Below are positions 11,643 to 21,576 of a stretch of 64,000 nucleotides of DNA, in pieces. Origin of the DNA: Paramacrobiotus metropolitanus (lineage: Eukaryota; Tardigrada; Eutardigrada; Parachela; Macrobiotidae). How positions within the stretch are numbered: position 1 is the stretch's first letter; every line of letters begins with the position of its first letter. Location: contig NW_026570251.1 of the NCBI RefSeq assembly GCF_019649055.1, positions 310,001-374,000 of the forward strand. Direction: 5' to 3'. The notes under the pieces are model-generated. The model searched no databases and was not told the origin of the DNA. It saw only the letters and a list, made by a program, of their open reading frames with translations. Made by a program: the position numbers and the translations under genes.

Positions 11643-14600
11643 ATGGAACTGGTGAAGAAGCGCAAACGACAAGAGGACGATTTAAGTAGTCCTCGAGGAT
11701 CCGGATCCGGTGAAGCAGGTAACGGCTAGCGCGTAATGTAATAAGATTTTTGTCTATTAAACTTAAGAAAAAAACAAGCATAAAACTGTGATACTGTGAC
11801 CATTTTCCATTGCGTCACCAGCTGAATTGAATATGTACTTGCAGAATTGTCGGATCATTTTCTCGATAATGTAGCTGATAACATATACATTGCGGATTCC
11901 GGTTCAAAATTCTGGAGAAAATTTCAGTTGCAGTCAAAGTATTTTTCAGTGAAGGTAAGAAAGACATTACATATTTAGCCGTGTGACTTTCCCTAACTGC
12001 AAGACTAATTTTAAAGGACACGGGTTTGGAATCCGTTTTATTTTCAGCTGTACCTATGGCCATGACAGTCATGCTTCAGCATGTACTGGATCACGTGTTA
12101 GAAGGCGTGGCCCCAGAAGGGATGGTTCGCGTGCGCATCGAGTCCAATTCACTGAATTATCCGATCTGGACTCCAGCTATCCAGAGATCGCAACTAACTG
12201 TGCGCCGTTGGATAGCGGAAGTAGAACGGGTGCTGAATTCTTACGAAGAATTCATGATTGACGGGCATTTTGAAGTGTTTGTGCAACACACTGACATCCC
12301 GAAGGGAAGCTGCGTGCGGGAAGTGCCGATTTTGCTGAGAAACAAGCTAAAAAATATGCAGTCTGTTATCCGTATCAAAAAACCGGATAAAATATGTCTC
12401 GCAAGGGCACTGGTGGTGGGAAAAGCGTATGCAGATAAATCACTCATTCGGAGTACAAAACGCGGAAAGAAGCTCCAAACAAACGAAGCAAAGGCGTTAA
12501 TAAAAAAGGTTGGATTTGGTGAAAGAGAATATACCTTAAAGGATGTCCCTTTGTTCCAACAAGCCCTTTCCGATTATCAAATAATCATTGTCAGCGTGGA
12601 TCACGCCAACAGCATTGTTTACAGTGGACCAAAGCGGGAAAAACGCATTACTTTGCTGCATCACGACCATCACTTTAATCTGCTGAATTCGTTGCCTGCA
12701 TTTTTTTAAAAAAAAGTTATTGGTGTTTTACCTGTAACAAGGGTTACGACGAAACAACGGATCATCGATGTGAGTCCATCTGCCAATCTTGTTTACGCCC
12801 AAACCGCGAGTCAGATAATGCAGACATTATTGAATGCCCCGATTGCCATCGCAAGTTCTTTGGTCATGGGTGTTTCGCTGAACACAAAGTTGGATCGACA
12901 CCCCGACAGAAAGGACGGAGAAGTATTTGTAAGACGGTATTTATATGTCAACAATGTTTTCGTGTGGTATCCAACAGAAATCGGAAGAACGGCAACGAGC
13001 ATCGATGCGGAGAAATTTATTGTCAAATCTGCAAGGTTCATGATTTACCTGCCATTCACAAGTGTTTCATGAAACCTCACAAAGTGACAGAAGAGGAATT
13101 AAAAGAACATGAAAATGCGCGCTTTCTTTTTTTTGATTTGGAAACTTACGTGGCAGAAAATCACGAACTGGCGGCTAATCTAGCGGCAGGAATGCTTTTT
13201 TCCGTATATAATTTATTATTTACAATAATTTCATTTTATAAGGTCGTTCAAGATGACAACGGTCGGGAATGGATTTTTCCAAAAGAGAAAACATCGTTCG
13301 GTGATAATGTAACGGATCAACTATGCAACGCTTTGTATTTCATGAAAGACACAGGAATTACTATATAATTGCACATAATGTCAAGGTAAAATCAATGTTG
13401 CGACAAAATAACCGATAATACCACATGATATTTAATGTTGTAGGGATTCGATGGGCACTTCATACTTCACTGGTTACTACGGAACGGAATAGAACCTCAT
13501 ATTATTATGAGTGGCGGAAAAATCCTGCAGCTGGATGTAAGTGAATTCAACATCCGATTCCGAGACAGTTACAACTACAACCCACAAAGCCTAGCAAAAT
13601 GGCCAGCGACTTTTGGTATTCCGGATATTGACAAGGGAACGTTTCCTCACCGATTCAACCGCAAAGAAAACTGGGATAAAGTGGTTCCTTTTCCGCAACC
13701 GGAGGAGTACGGGTACTCCAGCATGAACAAAAAATCCAAGGAGTCTTTTATGCGGTGGCGCGAGACTGAATCCAAAGCAAAAGGCAATCTTTTTGACTTT
13801 CGCAAAGAAGTTGAGGATTATTGCCGGATGGATGTGACAATTTCGCGCAAGTGTTGTCAACAGTTTCGCTACCTTTTCCGAAAGATCAGTAACGGTCTTT
13901 GTCCTTTTGTGGCAGCAATAACCATTGCTGGCGTTTGCATTCAGTATTGGAAATCGTTTATTCTCAAACCTGATCAAATAAAACTACTTCCCCATCGCAT
14001 CCATGCAAGAAATCGCAATCAGTCAGAAGTTGCAAAGAAATGGTTGGCCTGGATGGTGCGTGAAGAGGAGTGCGTCATTGAGTCTGTGCTAACCGGTGCC
14101 AAACATCAGATTGGACCGTACTTTGTTGATGGGTTTCGCGAAGACATCAACCATGCGTACGAGTTTCACGGTTGCTTTTACCATGGATGCCCGCAGTGTG
14201 AAGCTCCCGACACGATACACCCTCTTCGTAGTATACCCATGTCCGAAATATATAACGAAACCATGGAGCGCGAAAAGTACATTCGCAGTCAGGGATACGG
14301 CCTAACTGCGATTTGGGAACACGAATTCAACGACCAAGTCAAGTCCGATCCTGAACTAACAGCATTTGTGAATGGGTTTTTGATTGTTACACCGCTAAGT
14401 CCTCGCGATGCGTTCTACGGTGGCCGGACCAATGCCGTAAAGCTACTGCATGAAGTCAGTGGAGACGAAAAAATATGCTACTACGATGTCAACAGCGAAT
14501 ACCCGTACATCAACAAAAACGAACGGTATCCTATCGGTCATCCTAAAATTATTACCAAAGATTTTCAAGATATTCGCAGTTATTTTGGTGTTGTCCTGTG

Positions 14601-15899
14601 TCAAATTCTTTCACCAAGAGATTTAAAACTTCCCGTACTACCGTACCGCTCTGGTAGAAAAATAACGTTTCCGCTGTGTCGCACTTGTGTTGACAAGTAT
14701 CGAAATTCCAAATGCGAACATAAAGATGCCGAACGTGTTCTAACTGGAACATGGTGCACCCCTGAAATTAATGAAGCTTTGGACCGGGGCTACATCGTTA
14801 CAAGAATTTATGAAGTTTGGCACTTTGAAGAGTACTAACACCATCTGTTCGCAGAGTACATCAACAAGTTTTTGAAAATCAAAGCCGAAGCTAGTGGATG
14901 GCCGGCCCATGTCATTACGGAAGACCAGAAGCAGCAGTACATAGAAGACTTTAAGCAACACGAAAACGTTGCCGTCGTTTATAACAGGATTGCACTGAAT
15001 CCCGGATTGCGTGCCCTTTCTAAATTATGTTTAAATAGGTAATTTACAAGAATACGGATTATTTTAGTACATGAAAAACGGTTATTTTTAATTGCAGTTT
15101 TTGGGGACGTTTGGGGATGCAAGATAACAAGCTGAATACTGTATATGTTACGGAACCGGATAAATTTTACGACATGCTGTTGTCTGGAAAGTACCACGTG
15201 CAGTCTTGGGACATGTTTTCCAAAAACGTTGTTCAAATGACGTACAGGAAGGAAAGCGGTTTTGTGGATCAGAATCCAAACACTAATGTCATCCTGGCGG
15301 CGTAAGTTTCTTCTTTTCAGTGCTGAAGTAATCTCACACAAAGCATTATTGCAGATTTACAACTTGTTGGGCAAGAATGCATTTATATAAATTTATGGAC
15401 ATGGGCTAAGGATCGCTTGTTGTACTTTGACACAGGTATTCAGTCACATGTTCTTGTCTATCTTTTTTGTCGCACAAAAAATATATTTTTTAGACTCGAT
15501 TTTCTTTGTGACAAAACCGGGACTTGTGGATCCACCAACTGGGTGTTTCTTAGGCGACCCAACAGATGAGCTAAAGCCTGGTCAACATATTGTGCAGTTT
15601 GTTAGCCTTGGTGCCAAAACCTACGCGTACGTCACCAACGACGGCGAGACAGTGGCGAAAGTCAAAGGATTCACTTTGAATGGGCGAACGAGTGAGCAAA
15701 TTAACTTTGTTTCAATGCTGAAAATGCTGGAAACGCGTAGTAGCGTTGATTTTCATTATCCTGATACCCTAAAACGTGTGAAGAAAGATTTGAGATATAT
15801 AGTACTAGCATGCAAAAACGCTTTCAAGTGACGTATGACAAACGTCGGATTGTTGATTCTGATTACAACACGCTTCCATATGGATTTTCACTGTCTTGA
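11643..15899 (+). pseudogene. Polinton protein-primed DNA polymerase B
   Basis: Exon 1 (11643-11718, MELVKKRKRQ) splices over 329 bp to 12048. Recognisable in order are the Polinton PolB N-terminal region, a Cys/His-rich segment (12715-13070, its own frame after a T7A8 slip near 12701), exonuclease motif FFDLETYVAE (about 13130), IAHNVK / GFDGHF split by an intron (13386-13443), YCRMD, and polymerase motif A YYDVNSEYPYIN (about 14480). An in-frame TAA at 14836 follows, then introns at about 15041-15094 and 15302-15352. Motif C YFDTDS is split by an intron at 15436-15493, and the tail LPYGFSLS ends at 15899. Extra shifts are near 13360, 15400 and 15805. It would replicate the element from a protein primer. 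Confidence 0.9.
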
Positions 15900-16419
15900 A
15901 TTTATTAAATTGTTGCAGCATCACCTCGACACGTTTCACAGCCTTAGGTAAATCAGAAAAACGCTTCAAACCCAGAAAATTGCATTTACCAGAAGGAAAC
16001 AAAACAGCGCGGCTAACCTCGAGCCTTATAGCGAGCCCACTGAACGGTTCAGGGGTGTGTTCCAACTTAAAAAATTCGCTAAATTTTTCGATGTGCACAC
16101 GATGAGGAAAGGTGTGATTAGCTACGATATTAACAACTCGGTATCCTGAAACTATACAGGGATACCCAATATCCACCAACATACTAGCAAACGTTTCCAT
16201 CAATTCCCGTGACTGGTCCTCTGAGCGAGCCCCGTTAATTGTTATTTTTCCATTGCGGTACAGCTGGCAGTGCGCTTTAAAAGGACTGACGATGCGGACC
16301 AAAAGACCGGAAAATCGCTGCGGAATGTACTGGGCCATTGGTAGTGTTTTTTCAATTTCCTTCAGGTCCAGGGTACAGTTTAAATTCGCAACGGCAACGA
16401 CATTGGTGATTCTGGGCAT
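15805..16419 (-). CDS. TATA-binding-protein-like protein in Polinton
   Basis: This 204-aa open frame has two TBP-type direct repeats. Repeat 1 (about residues 3-95) has ITNVVAVANLNC, LDLKEIE, PQRFSGLLVRI, NGKITINGARSE and LVDIGYP. Repeat 2 (about 96-185) has YRVVNIVAN, FPHRVHIEKFSE, EPFSGLAIRLE and FPSGKCNFLGLKRFSDL. The four positions that insert Phe into DNA in canonical TBP appear as F, Y, F, F. TBP bends TATA DNA and nucleates transcription. It overlaps the RNase-H-like gene upstream by 68 bp and the convergent PolB 3' end by 95 bp. No stop or shift is seen, unlike most neighbours. The family call is from the repeat pattern; function is inferred. Confidence 0.8.
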   Translation of the reverse strand: MPRITNVVAVANLNCTLDLKEIEKTLPMAQYIPQRFSGLLVRIVSPFKAHCQLYRNGKITINGARSEDQSRELMETFASMLVDIGYPCIVSGYRVVNIVANHTFPHRVHIEKFSEFFKLEHTPEPFSGLAIRLEVSRAVLFPSGKCNFLGLKRFSDLPKAVKRVEVMLQQFNKFKTVKIHMEACCNQNQQSDVCHTSLESVFAC

Positions 16420-16855
16420 CGCAGTGGTACCACAAGGCGAATCGTACGGCTTTCCGAAGCGTTGAGACTGGCAGCGAGGTAAGCCTATGATACGGTGGGC
16501 AGCCCAGGGATTCTAAATTCCTTACTTCCGGTAAGTACTGCTCCAACAGCCGGCACTTTTCAAGACCTTTGGCAAAAAAGCGCACTTGGCTGGGTCGCCC
16601 AATTCGTCGGAAGATGTCCTCCAAGGCGCAGGTCACCTGATTATGCCGATATTCTCCTTCCGTATTCCACAGTAAACCGTGTGAGTGGCGCGCTTGTCTT
16701 TTCAGCTCGGGGATGTGCTGATTAGCAAAGCGTGGTAGCGTGAAGGTGTACAGACCCTGCTCAGCTTTATCGGGGCAGTAAAACGCTAGTTGTTTGAAAT
16801 ACTTGTTTCCATTGATAACGAACCAGTCGGTGTCCAGCATACAAGGCGTTGCCAT
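16352..16855 (-). CDS. Polinton accessory protein, possible RNase H-fold/exonuclease-like
   Basis: I start at the ATG at 16855 because the upstream start is only a TTG; an AG acceptor just before it leaves room for an earlier exon. Near the N-terminus is CMLDTDWFVINGNKYFKQLA, then YTFTLPRF, HGLLWNTEGEY, VRFFAKGLEKC and LESLGCPPYH, ending WYHCDAQNHQC. The pattern (acidic start, KG-x-EK, LGCP, C-x-x-H...H-x-C tail) resembles small proteins I recall from invertebrate elements and viruses, possibly of a DnaQ/RNase H fold. This is recollection, not proof. It is transcribed away from the central motif array and overlaps the TBP-like gene. Confidence 0.5.
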   Translation of the reverse strand: MATPCMLDTDWFVINGNKYFKQLAFYCPDKAEQGLYTFTLPRFANQHIPELKRQARHSHGLLWNTEGEYRHNQVTCALEDIFRRIGRPSQVRFFAKGLEKCRLLEQYLPEVRNLESLGCPPYHRLTSLPVSTLRKAVRFALWYHCDAQNHQCRCRCEFKLYPGPEGN

Positions 16856-16984
16856 TTCATCCCTGGTGAAAACAACAATATCATCAGATAAGCAGCTCAA
16901 AACAAATTAAGTTCAAATGATTTGGTTTGTTAACCGTGCACTTGAGAAGTATTCAGAACGGATAATTTTTTGTTCTAGTTGAGA

Positions 16985-17215
16985 TAATAAGCGATTACCT
17001 GGGTAATCAGAAACGATTACCTGGGTATTCAGAAACGATTACCTGGGTTATCAGAAACGATCACCCAGGTAATCAAAAACGATAACCCAGCTAATCAGAA
17101 ACGATTACCCGGGTAATCAGAAACGGTTAACCAGGTAATCAGAAACGATCACCCAGGTAATCGAAAACGATAACCTTTTGTACTAGTAAAGGTAATCAAA
17201 ATCGATTACGTTGAT
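16985..17215. repeat. GATTACC/GGTAATC array in central divergent promoter
   Basis: About ten units of about 22 bp, AACGATTACCTGGGTAATCAG with variants such as GATCACCCAGGTAATC, sit between the divergent genes starting at 16855 (minus) and 17336 (plus). The position implies a shared promoter or origin. No bacterial context is present, so it is not CRISPR. Confidence 0.85.
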
Positions 17216-17258
17216 ACTAGAGTAAACGAAAAGGGTCACCTCAAACCAGAAGCATTCC

Positions 17259-17267
17259 TATATAAAG
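17259..17267 (+). promoter_or_regulatory. TATA box upstream of the PC4-like gene
   Basis: TATATAAAG is 69 bp before the ATG at 17336, identical to the 11488 box and again directly after the motif array. Confidence 0.6.
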
Positions 17268-17335
17268 TGAATGCAAGTGGTTGATTCTTCATCAGGTTCT
17301 TCACCATTTACCTTTTTGAAAATTTTAATTTTACC

Positions 17336-18299
17336 ATGGAATTTCTGGATCTGTTGACAACTAAGCGTCCGCAAACCGCTGTAACCAAGTCCAAGCGGAA
17401 AGGTCAAGAGTCGGAAGATGGAGGAAAGCCAGACGCCAAGAAAATCAAACCCAACAGCATTCCGGCCACCATATCCACGCATCCGCGGTTTGCTTTCTCA
17501 CAACTGGGAAAACCGGTGTACCGCTTAGGTAACGACAAGTTTGTCTACGTTGGACCGAACAGCGACGGAAAGGTCAGTACAATTCGTATTGTTTTCGGTG
17601 AATGGAAAGAGCAGCCGGACAATTCTTGGAAAGCCAGCTACGGAAAAAATATCTCGCTGTCCAAAACTGGTTTTCTCCGTTTGGCCGCACTTATGCTGAC
17701 CGAGAAGGCCGATATGGATGAAGCGGCCCGTGCCAGCGCAGCCGAAACTGGGCGGCTGACACTGTTGTACTTGTTGGACAGTAACTTGTATTTTGGCTGG
17801 AGCCGATTCAACGGGCACCAACGTGGCTACGATTCCGCGCTTTGAAGTGAAGGGCGGCGACATGATTCCCACCCGCTACGGTATTTTTTTTGGCGAACGC
17901 TGCTACGATGGACTGAAAGATTTAATGAAAGACCTGCAGCTGTTCAAGGATATTGTCAAAATCCAAAAAGAGCAAGGAATCCAGGAACCATTCAAGGAAG
18001 GACTGAAATTCCCAACGCTGTGCGAGAATATTGCTGATGCTCTGGCGCCATCGGTCAAGCAGTTGGACGATGGGACCTTTCAACGCTGCCATGAAGACAA
18101 TTATGTGCCATCTGATGCGCAATGGAACGGGGCCGTGGAGCGATTCTAGGAATTACGTATGGTTCACGGGAATTTGTTTGGTCTGGATAAGCTAAGTGTA
18201 GAACAGGCTTTGGACCTCGATGTGGCTAGTTTTTTGGCTAAGCGTGGTGATCAAATTCGTGCCAAGGTTGGAGATATTATTTCGACCGATTATTGTTGA
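17336..18299 (+). pseudogene. Candidate PC4-like ssDNA-binding/coactivator protein of Polinton
   Basis: The N-terminus is basic and NLS-like (KSKRKG, KPDAKKIK). Residues about 65-120 read FVYVGPNSDGKVSTIRIVFGEW, then SYGKNISLSKTGFLRLAALM. This matches the PC4 layout of strand-loop-strand with I-R and G-K-x-I-S-L-S followed by a helix, though with no search behind it. The frame shifts at about 17795 and continues as VATIPRFEVKGGD...; an in-frame TAG at 18147 precedes a last stretch to 18299. PC4 proteins bind single-stranded DNA and aid transcription and replication. It may instead be an element-specific DNA-binding protein. Confidence 0.4.
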
Positions 18300-18353
18300 G
18301 TTGCTGTTTTCACATCTACTGGTACGAATAACGGAAACGGGTCAGTGACTTTT

Positions 18354-18870
18354 TTATTTCATTAGACGCTTGCACATTTGTCGGAGTAGAGCTCTATCCA
18401 CCATGGTTGTGTTAATGTCGAAAAAAGAATTGACATACTGACACACCATTTTGTCGTTGCTTATTCGGCTGTCCGTAAATAAATGCACAATATTAGTATA
18501 TGATTCACCACCACAGCGTCGTAGAATAAAAAACAAAAAATATTGTCCGCAAACAGTGCTAAATTCCGACTGAAACTGTTCATTTTGTAGAGTCATTTCA
18601 TTGGCTGCCACCAGTGGCGTGAAATGCTGAGAATAGCTTTCCAAAGTTTTCCCGTAGGAATCAAACATTTCCATTTTACCGGCTTGTTCCTGGTACAGCG
18701 CAATCCATTGCTCGCTTTCCTGATCGACAGGGTCGGTATTCACTACACAGGCTCCGGAAAAGGTGCAGGTGTCACTGGAACCTGATCAATGGCGTAGACT
18801 CCACGGAATACCGATGTAGTTTGAGGATTCCCATGGAGGGCCGAGGTAATTTCCTGTGTATTGATGTTGT
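18354..18870 (-). pseudogene. Polinton adenain-like cysteine protease
   Basis: The C-terminal part (18743-18354) has NTDP, the strand QWIALY, MEMFDSYGK (acidic catalytic position), LQNEQFQS and the nucleophile block CGQYFLFF. The N-terminal part (about 18870-18745, another frame) has VFRGVYAIDQVP as in other Polinton proteases; the frames meet at a small shift near 18745. In the family a His precedes W in strand HW-x-A-x-Y; here it is Gln (CAA). Adenain-like proteases mature capsid proteins. With the shift and the lost His this copy should be inactive. It overlaps the 3' end of the capsid gene. Confidence 0.8.
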
Positions 18871-20199
18871 AAAATCCGCAATCAGCTGTCGATGCTGGTT
18901 GATTTCTATAATGCTATCATAGACCAGCATGCACACCATCATAGCGGTATTTTTTAGTGGTTTCCCGAAAGACACCGAGACGCTTAGGTTTCCCTGTTTG
19001 ATCAGTGTCAGAGGTCCGCGGCCGGTATGTCCTGGAGTCAGGTCGAAACCGAAAGTGGTGTATCCGTCGTTATATTGGGTCCTGTTGAAAGGTAAGCCGC
19101 CTTGCAAGCTAGGACGGTGTCCCAGAGTATCCAGCAGCCCGTCGTAGCACTCCAAAGATGAACTACGGCCAAAATCGGCAGTGTACGGTTTGGTGGGATA
19201 ACTTTGACCGTCCACTTCGACGCTGATTTGTGTAATGTTAAAGTGCTGGAAGTTGAAGGAGTTTTTCTTTTGTGATCCGTGAAAGTCTTCGCTGTCCATA
19301 AAACTGATAAAGACCACCTTGGGAATTTGGTCAATCTGTAAATTGCTGACCACGGTGCTTTGGCTTCGTTGGGGAATGTCCGACACGCGCAACACTACGC
19401 GTTCGATGTGGTACTTGACCGTTTTCTTCAAGAGCTCTCCGGCTGAAGCAGTCAGAAAGTCCGGTGACGGGATGTAGCTGCGAATGGACAGGTGCGCATT
19501 CCGGATAAATGGTTTGAAGGTTTTGGTGGTGTCCGTATCCTATACACGTAGGGCAAATTCCGGTCGGCTAACCACTAGGCGAATATTGACGGGAACACCG
19601 GTGCACAGCGGTTTGCTCTGATCAAATAGGTCCAAAAATAGTTTGCCGGAAAGCTGTACGTATTGTCCTGCATTAAAGAGCGCCGCTCGATTTTTTTCAC
19701 CGTTATTTGCGGTCTCACTGTTAAAGGACCCCAGACTATCGTAGTAGAATGCGGCGGATGTTAGTTGGCTTTGTTGGGCGTCCAGTGTGTGAGACAACAG
19801 TGATTCCAGGTAAGCGCGATACGGGTAGAAGGTCGCGGTATCCGAGATCAATCGGTTGGCTACGGTGACATGGCATGAAGAGAACAAGGAGTGCAGAAAG
19901 TTGTTGACCGGTGCCACACCATCTGCTGTTGTGATAAACTCCCATTCACTGGTGGTTTTGCGGACTTTAATACCCACTTCTAATTCCAAGATCATATCCG
20001 CTAAACTGAGTAGTCCGGAGGTGCTAGGTGGGATGAAAAAGTTGATATCGCCGGCGGATCTGTTGTCTGTCAAGACGGCAGTGGGGATAAGCTTTTCGTC
20101 TTCCGTGCGCCAGCGATCCGTTAGAGTGGCCGGTAATGCAAAGAGCTGGTTCTCCAGTTGCATGGCCGGCTCAGAATTTGCCATCATTAGCATGGCCAT
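18772..20199 (-). pseudogene. Polinton major capsid protein (double jelly-roll)
   Basis: The first half (20199-19540) has DRWRTEDEKLIP, VNNFLHSLFSSCHVTVANRL, YPYRAYLESLLSH and LDLFDQSKPL. The second (19539-18772) has PKVVFISFMDS, NSFNFQHFNITQISVEVDGQ and FGFDLTPGH. Both match Polinton hexon-like capsid proteins. The halves are in one frame, parted by a single TAG at 19540-19542. Total length about 475 codons is near the family's usual size. It would form the icosahedral shell. Neighbouring protease, minor capsid and ATPase genes on the same strand support the call. Confidence 0.85.
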
Positions 20200-20202
20200 T
20201 TA

Positions 20203-20604
20203 TCAGAAGAAATCCGGAATATTAGTTGGTGGTATACGTTTCAGTCGAACAACTTTGGGTTGAACTCGTCGCTTCTTTCGAACACCTTCTCCTTCCTGGG
20301 AAGCAAAACGTTTCTCTATAGCTGTTCCCGCACGTGAGGCTGCCTCTTTAAAAGCCCCGGTGGCCGCTTCTTGCAGATGAGGTGTAGCCGCTTCAAGAGC
20401 AGCTCTAGCATGAGGTGCGGCTTTCCGTAATATTGGCTGAACGAATCCTGATAGCTTGGCAAACAGATTTTTCAAAATTTGCGGAAAACCCGATCCGTTT
20501 TGAAGAGTGCCACGGTACCGAATAAGTGCGCTGCCACCGGTCTGACTCAAAAAAAAAACGTTTTCGTATCGGCGGGGATCCGGCACGTACTCCAACAGAG
20601 GCAT
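20203..20604 (-). CDS. Polinton minor virion protein, pVI/pX-like
   Basis: This 133-aa protein lies between the minor and major capsid genes on the same strand. It has a Gly/aromatic start (GGSALIRYRG, GSGFPQIL), then FVQPILRKAAPHARAALEAA helices rich in Ala, and a basic tail (RKKRRVQPKVVRLKR). This layout is known for membrane-active or core proteins of Polintons and adenovirus relatives. Intact and four bases upstream of the capsid start. Confidence 0.6.
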   Translation of the reverse strand: MPLLEYVPDPRRYENVFFLSQTGGSALIRYRGTLQNGSGFPQILKNLFAKLSGFVQPILRKAAPHARAALEAATPHLQEAATGAFKEAASRAGTAIEKRFASQEGEGVRKKRRVQPKVVRLKRIPPTNIPDFF

Positions 20605-20605
20605 T

Positions 20606-21576
20606 TTAGTAGAGTCGTTGTGGTCGGAAATCTAGCTTTACCAAAGATTTTCCCGTTTGAAACTTGGCGTCGTCTCCCAGGTCGTTGGCAATGGTCAGCT
20701 CTATTGTTTCGAAGTTGTCGTAATACAGGAACATAGTATGGAATGTCGAACCTAGCCTCGACAATCTGAGTGACTTCTCCTCTAACAGGCACGGAACGTA
20801 AAAACTGCGCTGCGGTATTTCCAATCAAGCTGTAGTCGGCCACATCACTGTAGACAAACAGGCTTTTGGTTTCCTAGTAGAGTATTGACCGGTCGCTCCG
20901 AAATGAAAGTGGTAAGCTTTGGATCAGGAGACTTGGCCAGAAACGACAGGTACTGGATACCGACGTTTTTTGTCTCCATAGGAAATGGACCAATAAATGC
21001 ATTGCTGTTACTCTCCAACGGGACATCGGGTTTTAGAACGCTATGTTCAAATCCTAACATCTTTTGTAAAACTATCGACGATGGAGGAAAAACGACGGAA
21101 ACCCGATCGTTGCCAATATTTAGTCGGACCCGATGATTGGTGGGCGTTAGCAGTTGAACAGTGAAAGCTCTGTCAGCAGTTAAAGCGCTTTTATCAGCGC
21201 GCACCGTATCGTCTACCATGTACGATCCAACTTTGGGCACCAGTGAATTAATGGTCTTCAGTAATAATTCCGCATCTTTGTAATTTCCAGGTGGTATAGT
21301 GATCTCGTCCGTGTGAACCACTTGGTCAGCAGATTCCAGGAAGTTTGCTTCGTCTTTCTTTAATTTGAATTCTCGTACAATGTATACCGCAATCTTCTGC
21401 TCAACAGGAAGAGTAAAAAAGGAGTTGAGGTACTGTAGTTCAACCAAAGCCATTTCCCATTTTCCTTTCAGGGTAATGGGATGCTTCAGTTTGGTCGTCC
21501 AGTTGGAAGGGGTGTTGCTAGGGTCCGTAGCGACATCGCTCGGCAGCGTCACGTAGAACGGTGCTCCTTCATACAT
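20606..21576 (-). pseudogene. Polinton minor capsid (penton-like, single jelly-roll) protein
   Basis: It starts MYEGAPFYVTLPSD, then NWTTKLKHPITLKGKWEMALVE and EITIPPGNYKD, the classic opening of Polinton penton proteins. The long frame ends near 20845. The C-terminus continues in other frames: FVYSDVADYSLIG and LRSVPVRGEV at 20870-20780, then NFETIELTIANDLG and SLVKLDFR to 20606. So two small shifts (about 20880 and 20745) break it. It overlaps the integrase 3' end by 28 bp. It would cap the capsid vertices. Confidence 0.8.

Noticed and set aside
13202-13240. A 39-bp intron in PolB (GTATAT...TATAAG)
   Set aside because: It is a multiple of three with no stop, so the frame is open with or without it; the sequence alone cannot decide.
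15805-15899. The TBP-like frame being only an antisense shadow of PolB
   Set aside because: Overlap with PolB is limited to the last 95 bp; the TBP repeats lie outside it and match the family over about 180 residues.
16985-17215. CRISPR-like array of regularly spaced short repeats
   Set aside because: The units are palindromic and contiguous with no unique spacers, no cas genes are present, and the context is a eukaryotic transposon.
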